Of a stretch of DNA of 64,000 nucleotides, positions 8,281 through 16,811 are shown piece after piece. Position 1 is the stretch's first letter. Every line of letters starts with the position of its first letter. Where the stretch lies: positions 1 through 64,000 of the forward strand of contig JABLXG010000011.1 of NCBI GenBank assembly GCA_013178165.1, read 5' to 3'. A model generated the notes under the pieces. That model made no database searches. It was not told the DNA's origin and saw only the letters and a list, made by a program, of their open reading frames with translations. Origin of the DNA: Anaerolineae bacterium. Its GTDB lineage: Bacteria > Chloroflexota > Anaerolineae > Aggregatilineales > Ch27. Both the position numbers and the translations under genes were made by a program.

Positions 8281-9246
8281 TTACCCTGCACCGGGATCGC
8301 CCCCTTCGGCTCCTCGGGCCGGGATAGCCGGGAGGGCCTGCCTGCCCGGCGCGCGCCACAGCTGCACCAGCAGCGTCCCCAGCGCCGCCAGCACCAGCCC
8401 GGCAATCGCCTTGCCGTCCAGCGCCTCCCCCAGGAATAGCCAGGCCAGCACAGCGATCTGGATCAGCATGGTGTTATTGATCACGCTCGACTCGGCGGCG
8501 GAGAGCACCTGCAGCGCCAGGTTCCACAGGGTGAAGGCCAGCGCCGTGTTGACCAGCGCTAGCGCCGCGATCAGCAGCCAGCTCTGCGCCGTGAGGACGG
8601 GCCAGCCTTCGACCGCCAGGCCAAGCGCCAGCATCAGCAGCACGCCGATGCCCATGCTGACAGCAGTCACCACCAGCGGCGGCAACGCCCCGCCCCGGTT
8701 GACCGCCCGCCCCAGTACGGAAGACACGGAATTAGCCAGCATGCCACTGACCACAGCGATCACGCCAACCGCCTGCGCCGCCGGGAAGCCGATCGGATGC
8801 AGATAGATCACCGCGCCGACCAGAGACACCGCCACGCCCACCCACTGCCAACCGGTCAGGTGTTCCTTCAGGAAGACCATGCCCAGCAGGGCGATGGTCA
8901 CGGCAGAGAAGTTAAGAAACAGGCTGACCGTCGCCGAAGGCAGGCGATCCAGCGCGATGAACTGCGTACCCTGGGTGATCGCATAGTAGATCACGCCCAG
9001 CGCGGTCAGCCGCAGCCAGTCGACGGCGGACAGGCGGCGCAGCACCGCCCGCCGTGCCGGGCTGAGCAACGTCAGCGGCAGCAGCACCAGGAAGGCCAGC
9101 GCGTAGCGCAGCCCGGCGAAGGTCAACGGGGGGATGTCCTCCCGCAACCCGATTTTGATCAGGACAAAAGACGTAGACCACAGGAATGTCACAAACAGCG
9201 CCAGCAACACTGCCCGGACATGTGCTGAACCCTGCCGCTGAAGCAT
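8281..9246 (-). CDS. EamA/DMT-superfamily transporter
   Basis: 321 residues from the ATG at 9246, selected because GGAGG lies seven bases upstream; a GTG at 9252 is too close to that site. Ten hydrophobic helices are arranged as two EamA repeats of five. Typical marks are TFLWSTSFVLIKIGL at the first helix, the PPLTFAGLRY loop, and GEALDGKAIAGLVLAALG near the end. DMT transporters export or import metabolites such as amino acids and nucleotides; the substrate cannot be inferred. A hydrophobic monocistronic gene divergent from the ABC exporter. Confidence 0.87.
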   Translation of the reverse strand: MLQRQGSAHVRAVLLALFVTFLWSTSFVLIKIGLREDIPPLTFAGLRYALAFLVLLPLTLLSPARRAVLRRLSAVDWLRLTALGVIYYAITQGTQFIALDRLPSATVSLFLNFSAVTIALLGMVFLKEHLTGWQWVGVAVSLVGAVIYLHPIGFPAAQAVGVIAVVSGMLANSVSSVLGRAVNRGGALPPLVVTAVSMGIGVLLMLALGLAVEGWPVLTAQSWLLIAALALVNTALAFTLWNLALQVLSAAESSVINNTMLIQIAVLAWLFLGEALDGKAIAGLVLAALGTLLVQLWRAPGRQALPAIPARGAEGGDPGAG

Positions 9247-9411
9247 CGACACGCCTCCGCAAATGCAAGCCCCCGCTGACCATCCCCGCCCGGCACGACA
9301 TCACCACTGTGCGATCATGTTGCCGGGAAGGCCAAACAGCCTATCATAGAGAGATGACGCACCGCCACCATACCACAAGTCTTTTATCCAGCAAGGAGAT
9401 CAACTCGAACC

Positions 9412-10155
9412 ATGGCCGACGCCGTCACGCTTGACAGCGTATGCAAATCTTTCGGCGCGCTGCAGGCTGTACAGGACTTCTCCCTGCGCATCCCTGCCGG
9501 GATCACCTATGGCCTGCTCGGCCCCAACGGCGCGGGCAAAACCACCCTGATCCGCCTGATTGTCGGCCTGCTACGCGCTGACAGCGGCAGCGTGACCGTG
9601 CTGGGGCGCCGGATGCCGGACAAGGACATGTTGGCCCATATTGGCTACATGACCCAGACGCCAGCCATCTACAGCGATCTGACCGTCCGCGAGAATGTGG
9701 CCTTCTTTGGAACGATGGCTGGCGGCGTCAGCCCGGCGCGCGTGAACGAGGTGATCGCCCTGGTGGGCCTGAGCGACCGCGCCGATAGCCTGGCGCGGAC
9801 GCTCTCCGGCGGTATGAAGCAGCGCACCTCGCTGGCCTGCGCCCTGGTTCACCAGCCGCGCCTGCTCCTGCTGGATGAGCCGACCGTCGGCGTCGACCCG
9901 CAGTTGCGCGTCCAGTTCTGGGACTACTTTCGCCAGCTAAACGCCCAGGGCGTGACGATCATCCTCTCCAGCCATGTAATGGACGAAGCTGAACGCTGTG
10001 ACCGGCTGGGCTTCATCCGCCAGGGGCAACTGATCGCGCAAGGGAGCGGTCCCGAATTGCTCGCCCAGGCAGGCGCCCGGACGCTGGAAGAAGCCTTTCT
10101 GGCCTTCGCCGGAACCGTTCAGGAGCGCCCGTTACAGGAGAGGATGCCGGCATGA
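9412..10155 (+). CDS. ABC-2 type exporter, ATP-binding subunit
   Basis: 247 residues. Walker A GPNGAGKTT (about 35-43), Q-loop in YMTQTP, signature LSGGMKQR, Walker B LLLLDEPTVGVDP and switch His in SSHVMDE are all present, so the ATPase should be active. The short length and the DEPTVGVDP form are typical of ABC-2 exporters of the NatA/CcmA/DrrA group. AAGGAG precedes the ATG. The stop overlaps the permease start by four bases, which shows they form one transporter. The cargo may be a drug, lipid or ion. Confidence 0.93.
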   Translation: MADAVTLDSVCKSFGALQAVQDFSLRIPAGITYGLLGPNGAGKTTLIRLIVGLLRADSGSVTVLGRRMPDKDMLAHIGYMTQTPAIYSDLTVRENVAFFGTMAGGVSPARVNEVIALVGLSDRADSLARTLSGGMKQRTSLACALVHQPRLLLLDEPTVGVDPQLRVQFWDYFRQLNAQGVTIILSSHVMDEAERCDRLGFIRQGQLIAQGSGPELLAQAGARTLEEAFLAFAGTVQERPLQERMPA

Positions 10156-11288
10156 ACCGGAAACGTGTGATCACACTGGCCGGGCGGGTGATCCGCCAGA
10201 CACTACGGGATCGGCGCACCGTCGCCCTGTTCCTGATCGGGCCGCTGATCATCGTCAGCCTGACAGCCCTGCTCCTGCGCTCGGAGGGGCGTCCTACGCC
10301 GCTGGGGATCGTCAACCAGGACGAAGGCGCAACGGTTCTGCTGTTCGGCCAGGTGCGGCTGGCTGACCGGATCGTCGCCGTCATGTCCCAAGGCGACGCC
10401 CTGATTCCCGTAATTCTGACCGCCGATGAAGCGGAAGCCGCCCTGCGGGCCGGGCAGGTGCGGGGTGTGGTCACCTTTCCGCCGGACTTCAGCGCGTCCT
10501 TCGCCGGGGAACGGCGCGTCCGCCTGCAGCTCACACTTGAAGGGTCCAATCCGCTGCAGGCAGCAGCCGTGCTGAGCGCCCTGATGCAAACCGGTATGCG
10601 GGCGCTGGCCGGCCTGGCTTCCGGCAGCGCCGGGGGCGAGTTGCCGCTGGCGGTTGACGTGACCTACCTGTACGGCGGTCCGGAGTATGACCTGCTGGAC
10701 TACCTGGCCCCGCCTTACCTGGTGCTGATCGTCTTCTTCTTCGTCTTCCTGCTGACCACCGTTACCTTTCTACGGGAGCGTTCGCAGGGCACTGTGGAAC
10801 GGTTAATGGCCACGCCGGTGACCCGCCTGGAGATCGTGACCGGGTATATGCTGGGCTTCCTGGTTTTCGCCCTGGCGGATGCAGCGCTGCTGCTGGGCTT
10901 CACGGTCAGCGTGATCGGCCTGCACTACGCCGGCAACCTGCTCGACATGCTCGTGATCGAGAGCCTGCTGGTCATGGTGGCCGTCAACCTGGGCATCTTC
11001 CTTTCCACGTTCGCCCGTAATGAATTCCAGGTACTGCAATTCATCCCGCTGGTCATCCTGCCGATGGTGCTGCTGTCGGGGCTGCTGTTTCCGGTCGAGG
11101 ACTTGCCGGGTTTGCTCCAGCCAGTGGCCTACCTGCTCCCGCTGACGCACGCCAGCGACGCGCTACGGGCGATCATGATCCGGGGCCAGGGACTGGCGGA
11201 AGTCAGCGCGCAGATAGTTGCCCTGCTGCTCACCGGGATTACCATGCTGGCCCTGGCCGCAGTGACCGTCCGGCGGGAGGTCGCCTGA
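10152..11288 (+). CDS. ABC-2 type exporter, permease subunit
   Basis: 378 residues, translated together with the ATPase (ATGA overlap). Topology is that of the ABC2_membrane_3 family: one N-terminal helix (about 20-40), a large extracytoplasmic domain (about 45-180), then five or six helices to residue 370. The cytoplasmic coupling region FLRERSQGTVERLMATPVTRLEI and the helix LLSGLLFPVEDLP are characteristic. It pairs with the upstream ATPase to form a homodimer-based exporter. Relatives include YhhJ/YbhS-type drug exporters. Confidence 0.9.
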   Translation: MNRKRVITLAGRVIRQTLRDRRTVALFLIGPLIIVSLTALLLRSEGRPTPLGIVNQDEGATVLLFGQVRLADRIVAVMSQGDALIPVILTADEAEAALRAGQVRGVVTFPPDFSASFAGERRVRLQLTLEGSNPLQAAAVLSALMQTGMRALAGLASGSAGGELPLAVDVTYLYGGPEYDLLDYLAPPYLVLIVFFFVFLLTTVTFLRERSQGTVERLMATPVTRLEIVTGYMLGFLVFALADAALLLGFTVSVIGLHYAGNLLDMLVIESLLVMVAVNLGIFLSTFARNEFQVLQFIPLVILPMVLLSGLLFPVEDLPGLLQPVAYLLPLTHASDALRAIMIRGQGLAEVSAQIVALLLTGITMLALAAVTVRREVA

Positions 11289-11404
11289 AATTTATCCAGC
11301 CCAGACCGGGCATTTTTGCCCATTCCCAAACCGGCCCAAGTAGTGTAGAAATTCTCGCAGTGCGAGGTTCGTTCAACGCCCCTCAGGGGGCAAAAGGCGC
11401 GGGC

Positions 11405-12670
11405 ATGTCCACCCTGTCTGCCGAACAGACACAGACCATTCTTCAGCAGGAAAAGCGTAATCTCTTCCATCTGGTCGCGGATATCGCCTGGTTCGGGCTG
11501 GCCATCCCGTCCATGGGTAGCTTCCTGTCGGTATATTTCATCAACCTGGGGGCCACCGCCCTGGATATGGGACTGCTCTCCGCGCTACCAGCCATCTTCA
11601 TGCTGCTGGGCACCTTCCTGACCAACCCATGGGCGCGTCGCTTTCCGGATAGCCGGCAGGCGCTGATCCTGCCAACTTTCGTCATGCGCCTGCGCATCCT
11701 GCTGCTGGCGTTCATCCCGTTCCTGCCGCCGGAATGGCGCATCCCGGCGGCGCTGGGCATGCTGGCCCTGCTGGCGCTGAGCAACAGCGTCGCGGGGGTG
11801 GTCTTCCTCGTGCTGATGCAGGAAGCCGTGACTGTCCGCCGTTTCACCCAGTTGCTCAGCCAGCGCCAGCTGGCCCTGAACATCGGCATCGCCATCAGCA
11901 CGCTGGCGCTGGGCTTCTGGCTGGAGCGTGTTGCCTTCCCGCTGAACTACCAGGTGATGTTTGTGGCGTCGTTCCTGTTCACGCTGGTCAGCATGTGGCA
12001 CGCCATGCAGATTCGCCCCCTGCCTGAAGCGGAAACGCCCGCCCCGCCCACCGAGGAAGTCCCCGCGCGCCCGGTGAATGCCTGGCGAGAGGGATCATTT
12101 CGCGGGATTGCCGGTGTGCTTGGCTTTGTGTTCATCGGCTACTTTTCCATCCTGCCGGTGATCCCGTTACGGCTGGTCAACGATCTGGGGGCCACCGAGG
12201 GGTTCATCGCCCTCTACTCGCTGCTGGAGCTATGCGGAGCGGCGACCATGGCCTATTTCGCCTACCGGCTGGTCGAACGCTTCGGACATCAGGCAGTCAT
12301 CCGCGCCTGCATGACCGTCACCGGCCTGACCGCCCTGATCCTGGCCCTGGCGCCGTCGCTGTACTTCACCCTGCCCGCTGCGCTGATCAACGGGGCAGCC
12401 TGGGTGGGCACCGATGTCAGCCAGTTCAGCTTCTTCCGCAAGGTGATGGGCAGCGCCAACAAGACCGCCTATACCAACGCCTACTACCAGATGCTCTCGC
12501 TGGTCTCGTTTGTCGGCCCCTTGATCGGCAGCACACTGGCCAGCTGGGGTCTGAGTCTGGAGGTTGTGCTGCTGGTAGGCGCCGCCCTGCGCGTCATCGC
12601 TGGCTGGGCGATCTCCTTCTACCATCCGGCGGACGCCGCGCCAGACCTGCAACAGGCTCCGGCGACATGA
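11405..12670 (+). CDS. Major facilitator superfamily transporter
   Basis: 421 residues from the ATG at 11405 (AGGGGGCAAAAGG upstream); an in-frame GTG at 11360 would add a low-complexity leader. About twelve hydrophobic helices are interrupted by a central hydrophilic loop of about 35 residues (LPEAETPAPPTEEVPARPVN), the 6+6 layout of MFS carriers. Loop motifs such as NPWARRFPDSRQ after helix 2 fit. The stop overlaps the following acetyltransferase gene by four bases. Substrate unknown; possibly a drug or sugar efflux carrier. Confidence 0.87.
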   Translation: MSTLSAEQTQTILQQEKRNLFHLVADIAWFGLAIPSMGSFLSVYFINLGATALDMGLLSALPAIFMLLGTFLTNPWARRFPDSRQALILPTFVMRLRILLLAFIPFLPPEWRIPAALGMLALLALSNSVAGVVFLVLMQEAVTVRRFTQLLSQRQLALNIGIAISTLALGFWLERVAFPLNYQVMFVASFLFTLVSMWHAMQIRPLPEAETPAPPTEEVPARPVNAWREGSFRGIAGVLGFVFIGYFSILPVIPLRLVNDLGATEGFIALYSLLELCGAATMAYFAYRLVERFGHQAVIRACMTVTGLTALILALAPSLYFTLPAALINGAAWVGTDVSQFSFFRKVMGSANKTAYTNAYYQMLSLVSFVGPLIGSTLASWGLSLEVVLLVGAALRVIAGWAISFYHPADAAPDLQQAPAT

Positions 12671-13380
12671 GCGGAGAACCACACGCGCCGCTGATCCGGC
12701 GCGCCGGGCCGGATGACGCCCCGGCCCTGGCGGCTGTGCATGCCGCCTGCTGGCCTGCCGAGCACATCGCTGTAGAGCATATTGCCCGCGCCCTGGCCCT
12801 GCCCAATCGTGTCACCCTGGCGGCGGTAAGCGGAGGAACCCTCGCTGGCTTTGTCGATGGTTTTCTGACCACAGGTGCGGATGGCAGGCGTCGCTGGGAA
12901 GTCGACCTGCTGGCTGTGCATCCCGCCGCGCGCGGTCGGGGACTGGGCCGCAGGCTGATCGCGGCCTGCACAACGGCAGGGACAGCCTTCAGACCGGATT
13001 GCATCCGCGCCCTCATTCGCGTGGACAATGTCGCCAGCCAGCGGGCTTTCGCGGCGGCAGGCTTTGCACCGCAAGCGCCGATCTGCCGCCTGCTGGTCAA
13101 CACAGCGGGCGACGATCGGGGTCATGAGCCGCCGCCCGGCGCGCATCTGGTGCCGGTGGTGACACTGACCTACCGGGGCGTATGGATCGAAGGGGCGCTC
13201 CTGGCGGAAGCTTTCGCCGCAGCCAGCGATATGCGTGCCCGCTGCGGCTGGGATATCGCCGGGTGCGTGATCCCGCTGGAGGGAGAGGCATTACACGCCG
13301 CCGTGGAAGCCGGTTACACCGCGGTCGGCGACTTCGCCTGGTGGCTGCGCACCCCCGCCGCCAGGGCGAGCATTCACTGA
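12667..13380 (+). CDS. GNAT-family acetyltransferase (possibly tandem domain)
   Basis: 237 residues beginning with the ATG that overlaps the MFS stop codon (ATGA). The N-terminal domain is a clear GNAT: IRRAGPDDAPALAAVH at the start, then DLLAVHPAARGRGLGRRLI (acetyl-CoA binding, about 76-94) and RVDNVASQRAFAAAGF. The last 80 residues look like a degenerate second GNAT half lacking the R/Q-x-x-G-x-G/A loop. Coupling to a transporter suggests modification of an exported or imported small molecule, but this is only context. Confidence 0.8.
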   Translation: MSGEPHAPLIRRAGPDDAPALAAVHAACWPAEHIAVEHIARALALPNRVTLAAVSGGTLAGFVDGFLTTGADGRRRWEVDLLAVHPAARGRGLGRRLIAACTTAGTAFRPDCIRALIRVDNVASQRAFAAAGFAPQAPICRLLVNTAGDDRGHEPPPGAHLVPVVTLTYRGVWIEGALLAEAFAAASDMRARCGWDIAGCVIPLEGEALHAAVEAGYTAVGDFAWWLRTPAARASIH

Positions 13381-13445
13381 CGCGCGCCGGGCGCCGATCC
13401 CCCCACCGGGAGAAAATTGCAGGCGAGGAGCCAGTTTTGAGGACG

Positions 13446-14645
13446 CTACTCCGCCGGGTCCATCCGCCAGATGCCGCCGCCGGTGTAATCGACCACGTAC
13501 AGCTCGCCAGCCTCGTCCTCGCCGAAGGAGCTGATCAGCTTTCCAGCGAGCTGGGTGAATTTAAGGCTCTGCCACTCCCCGGCGGTATCCCGGTAGAGGG
13601 CGAAGATGTTGCCCGTGCACCAGTCGCCATAGAAGTACACCCCCTGCAGATCGGGAATGGCTTCCCCGCGGTAGACATAGCCGCCGGAAATGGAGCAGCC
13701 GCCCTCGTTATGGGCATACTCCGCCACCGGCAGCACCATGTTCTCCGGCGCGGGACCGCCGCTGTAAGGATGAGTACCCTCGTAGCGGTTCCAGCCATAG
13801 TTCTCCCCGCCGGGGCTATCCGCCGGCTGGAAGTTCACTTCCTCCCACAGGTTCTGGCCCACATCAGCCAGGTATAGATCGCCGGTAGCGCGGTCAAAGC
13901 TGAAGCGCCAGACGTTACGCAGTCCCCACGCCCAGATTTCCGGCGCGCCCAACCCGCTCAGGGCAAAGGGGTTATCCGCCGGAATGCCGTACGGGCGCGC
14001 GGCGCTGTCTACGTCGATGCGCAGGATCGCGCCCAGCAGCGTCCAGGGATTCTGGGCGTTACCCTGCGGATCGCCCGCTGAGCCACCATCGCCCAGCGAG
14101 ATGTACAGGTAACCATCCGGTCCGAAGGCGATCATGCCGCCGTTGTGGTTGGGGTACGGCTGGGCTACGCGCAGCAACTCACGGGCACTGGCCGGATTGG
14201 CCACGTCCGGATTGTTCCCCGCCACCGCATACTCGGCCACAACGGAAGTCCCCTGCCGGTCGGTGTAGCTGACGAACAGCCGGCCATTGTCAGCATAGGC
14301 CGGGTGAAACGCCAGACCCAGCAGCCCCTGCTCGGAGTAGCCGCTGATTGGCGTGACACTGGCCGACAGATCGAGGAACGGCGTCGGCAACCGCTCACCA
14401 TCCCTGACGATCCAGATGCGCCCGGTCTGCTCCACCACGAATAAACGGCCAGAACCATCCCCGGCATGGGTCACCAGCAGCGGGCGGTCAAACCCGCTGG
14501 CGACCTGCGTGTAGGTCACCAGGGCGGGATCAGGCGGCGCGTCGCGGGTGATCACCGGCTCGTCCTCGCCCCCCTGAGCAAGGAGCACACCAGCCGGAAA
14601 GAGCATCGCCAGCGTCGCCACAACAACAAACCATACCTTTTTCAT
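13446..14645 (-). CDS. Secreted PQQ-dependent aldose sugar dehydrogenase-like beta-propeller
   Basis: 399 residues from the ATG at 14645, with GAGG just upstream; an in-frame ATG at 14666 would put hydrophilic residues before the signal peptide. Signal peptide residues 1-25 end LLAQG. The mature part matches the GSDH/Yli family: SGFDRPLLVTHAGDGSGRLFVVEQ, LDLSASVT, GLLGLAFHPAY, YPNHNGGMIAFGPDGYLYISLGDGG and WAWGLRNVWRFSFD. Family members oxidise aldoses with PQQ, feeding electrons to the respiratory chain. No PQQ synthesis genes are in the window. It is monocistronic and convergent with the GNAT gene. Confidence 0.85.
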   Translation of the reverse strand: MKKVWFVVVATLAMLFPAGVLLAQGGEDEPVITRDAPPDPALVTYTQVASGFDRPLLVTHAGDGSGRLFVVEQTGRIWIVRDGERLPTPFLDLSASVTPISGYSEQGLLGLAFHPAYADNGRLFVSYTDRQGTSVVAEYAVAGNNPDVANPASARELLRVAQPYPNHNGGMIAFGPDGYLYISLGDGGSAGDPQGNAQNPWTLLGAILRIDVDSAARPYGIPADNPFALSGLGAPEIWAWGLRNVWRFSFDRATGDLYLADVGQNLWEEVNFQPADSPGGENYGWNRYEGTHPYSGGPAPENMVLPVAEYAHNEGGCSISGGYVYRGEAIPDLQGVYFYGDWCTGNIFALYRDTAGEWQSLKFTQLAGKLISSFGEDEAGELYVVDYTGGGIWRMDPAE

Positions 14646-14825
14646 CGCGCCATCCTCGGTAACCATTTATCCGGTACAAGCCGCCTGATCATAGCTATTC
14701 CGCAGCCAGAGCGCCATGCAAGCGATCTATTTCTCCCCGAATACTCAGGAATTGGCTTTGCCACCGGAGGTTGGGCGTAGAGATGCTACGACCGGCACGG
14801 GCGGGCGGAAGGGTGCGCGGGCTGT

Positions 14826-15698
14826 TTAGCCCACGTAATGGCGGATGATGGCGTCCACACGGGCGGCATACCCGCCGCCGAACAGATTCATGTGGACAAG
14901 CAGAGGGTAAAGCTGGTAGAGCAGACGCCGCCTCTCGTAGTCGTCTAGGGAATAGACCTCGTTATAGGCGCTGTAGAAGCCGGGGGGAAAGCCGCCAAAC
15001 AGTTCGGTCATAGCCAGGTCAACCTCGCGGTGGCCGTAGTAGACCGCCGGGTCGATCAGCACCGGATCGCCCTCCGCCGAGACCATGTAATTGCCGCCCC
15101 ACAGGTCGCCGTGTAACAGGCTTGGCTGGATTTCCGTGTCATCCAGAAAGACAGGCAGCCATTCCTGCAGTCGGCGCAGCCCTGCCTCCCGCGCGGGCGG
15201 GAGCATCCCCCGCTGGCGAGCGATAGCCATCTGCGCCCCGATGCGCTGCTCGGCATAGAATTCCGCCCAGCTGGTCGTCCGGGCGTTAGGTTGCGGCAGG
15301 GAGCCGATATAATTATCGTGCGGAAAGCCGTGGGCCTCAGCGATGCAGTTATGCAGGGCTGCCAGTTCATGCCCCAGCCGCTCGGCGAACTCGTCGCCCA
15401 TCAGGCTGCGGCCCCCCGGCTCGATCCACTCCAGGGCCAGAAAGGGCGTCTCCGTGCCCACCGCCAGCACCGCCGGCACGCGGATGGCCCTGGCAGCCGC
15501 CAGCGCCTGCAGCCCCTCCGCCTCCGCCTGGAAGAAATCTACCCCCACGCGGCGGTTCCATTTGACAAAGACCTGCTCGCCATCGCGCAGGGTGACCCGC
15601 GCCGCATGGTTGATGTCGCCGCCGTAAACCATCTGCGCATCGCGGAGCGGCGCGCCCAGGGCCGTCGTCAGCGCCTCGCGTACTTCTGCCGGAATCAT
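14826..15698 (-). CDS. Fructosamine/ketosamine-3-kinase family protein
   Basis: 290 residues, the usual size for the bacterial family. APH-like kinase marks are the Lys in VFVKWNRR, the LALEWIEPGG hinge, the catalytic LLHGDLWGGNYMV (His-x-Asp with metal-binding Asn) and DPAVYYGHREVDLAMTELFGGF, the family signature. Bacterial members phosphorylate ribulosamines or erythrulosamines on protein lysines, which then break down, a protein deglycation pathway. Its ATG overlaps the stop of an LMW-PTP gene by four bases, and a second LMW-PTP gene overlaps in turn. The linkage of this kinase to LMW-PTP is known in bacteria. Confidence 0.9.
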   Translation of the reverse strand: MIPAEVREALTTALGAPLRDAQMVYGGDINHAARVTLRDGEQVFVKWNRRVGVDFFQAEAEGLQALAAARAIRVPAVLAVGTETPFLALEWIEPGGRSLMGDEFAERLGHELAALHNCIAEAHGFPHDNYIGSLPQPNARTTSWAEFYAEQRIGAQMAIARQRGMLPPAREAGLRRLQEWLPVFLDDTEIQPSLLHGDLWGGNYMVSAEGDPVLIDPAVYYGHREVDLAMTELFGGFPPGFYSAYNEVYSLDDYERRRLLYQLYPLLVHMNLFGGGYAARVDAIIRHYVG

Positions 15699-16162
15699 CC
15701 CCCCCAGTCCTTCCGCAGACGGGCCAGCAATCCCTCCACGCCCCGCGCAATCAGATCGAAGGTTTCCGCATAACGGTCTGTCCCGTAAGGATCAGGCACA
15801 TCAACCAGGTCGATGGCCGGGGCAAAGTCCAGCAGCAGGCAGGCGGTCGCCCGAACCGGGCCAGGCGGGCGCTGCTCAAAGACCGCCGCCAGATTGCGGT
15901 AGTCCATCGCCACGATCAGGTCAGCCTCGATCCAGTCCGCCGGGCTAAAACGGCGCGCCCGATGCTCGCTGAGCAGTCCGCGTGCGGCAAGGACACCGGC
16001 CGCCTGCGGAGTGATCGGATCGCCGGGGGCAGCGCTCACGCCAGCCGAGTCCACCTGCACGTGGTCAGCCAACCCCAGCTCAGCAATCCGTCGGCGCAAC
16101 AGCGCCGCCGCCATTGGCGAGCGACAGGTATTCCCCGCGCAAACGAACAGCACCCGCTTCAC
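15695..16162 (-). CDS. Low-molecular-weight protein-tyrosine-phosphatase family protein (copy B)
   Basis: 155 residues with the P-loop VCAGNTCRS (nucleophile Cys8, Arg14) and the general acid Asp124 in DVPDPYG, so the active site is complete. The start is GTG, overlapping the stop of copy A (GTGA); the ATG option is absent. The Tyr pair after the acid Asp seen in copy A is reduced to one Tyr here, hinting at a different substrate. It sits between copy A and the ketosamine kinase in one unit, so its substrate may be a sugar phosphate released by deglycation rather than phosphotyrosine. Confidence 0.88.
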   Translation of the reverse strand: MKRVLFVCAGNTCRSPMAAALLRRRIAELGLADHVQVDSAGVSAAPGDPITPQAAGVLAARGLLSEHRARRFSPADWIEADLIVAMDYRNLAAVFEQRPPGPVRATACLLLDFAPAIDLVDVPDPYGTDRYAETFDLIARGVEGLLARLRKDWGG

Positions 16163-16629
16163 AGGCCGTGCTCCTCCCGGATGTGTTCCAGCAAGCCCTG
16201 TGCGGCCTGCCGCACCAGCGCGTAGACTTCATCAAACTTGCCACTATAGTAAGGATCGGGCACTTCGCGCGTCCCGGCCTGGGGCGCGTAATCCATAAAT
16301 AGCTGGATCCGCGCGCCCTGGCCATCGCTGCCAGCCAGCGACCGCAGATCGGCCAGGTTTTCGTAGTCCATGGCCAGCACGTAATCAAACCGCTTCAGGT
16401 CAGCGCGGGTGACCTGCCGGGCGCGTCCATCATAGGAGATGTTATGCTGCGCCAGCACTTCCCGCGTCCCGCGATGAGCGGGGTCGCCCACGTGCCAGTT
16501 GCCAATCCCCGCCGAATCAACCTCGATCTGATCTTCCAGCCCGGCCTCCCTGACCAGATGCCGGAAGACCGCCTCGGCCATCGGCGAGCGACAGATGTTA
16601 CCCAGACACACGAACAGCACACGCACCAT
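16159..16629 (-). CDS. Low-molecular-weight protein-tyrosine-phosphatase (copy A)
   Basis: 156 residues with VCLGNICRSPMAEA (Cys8, Arg14) and Asp125 in EVPDPYYSG, the canonical LMW-PTP layout including the two tyrosines next to the acid. It is the first gene of the three-gene unit with copy B and the ketosamine kinase. Copies A and B share about the same length and core motifs, consistent with an old duplication. A good ribosome site (GGAG further upstream, AGGTGT close by) precedes the ATG. Roles could be tyrosine dephosphorylation or sugar-phosphate hydrolysis. Confidence 0.9.
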   Translation of the reverse strand: MVRVLFVCLGNICRSPMAEAVFRHLVREAGLEDQIEVDSAGIGNWHVGDPAHRGTREVLAQHNISYDGRARQVTRADLKRFDYVLAMDYENLADLRSLAGSDGQGARIQLFMDYAPQAGTREVPDPYYSGKFDEVYALVRQAAQGLLEHIREEHGL

Positions 16630-16811
16630 ACACCTGCTTCTCCCATCATGCCGCGCTCAACCGTTTGAGTTTACCGCAGACTGGGCAGAGGGTGAACTAC
16701 CAGTTTCTCGTTGTGCGCGTGCAGGCAAAACCTGCTTGTGCTTGCGGTAGCAGCGGCAAAAGAAATTGCGGCTAAGCAGCAGCAAGAGCCTTCCCGACCG
16801 GGCGGCGCCCG

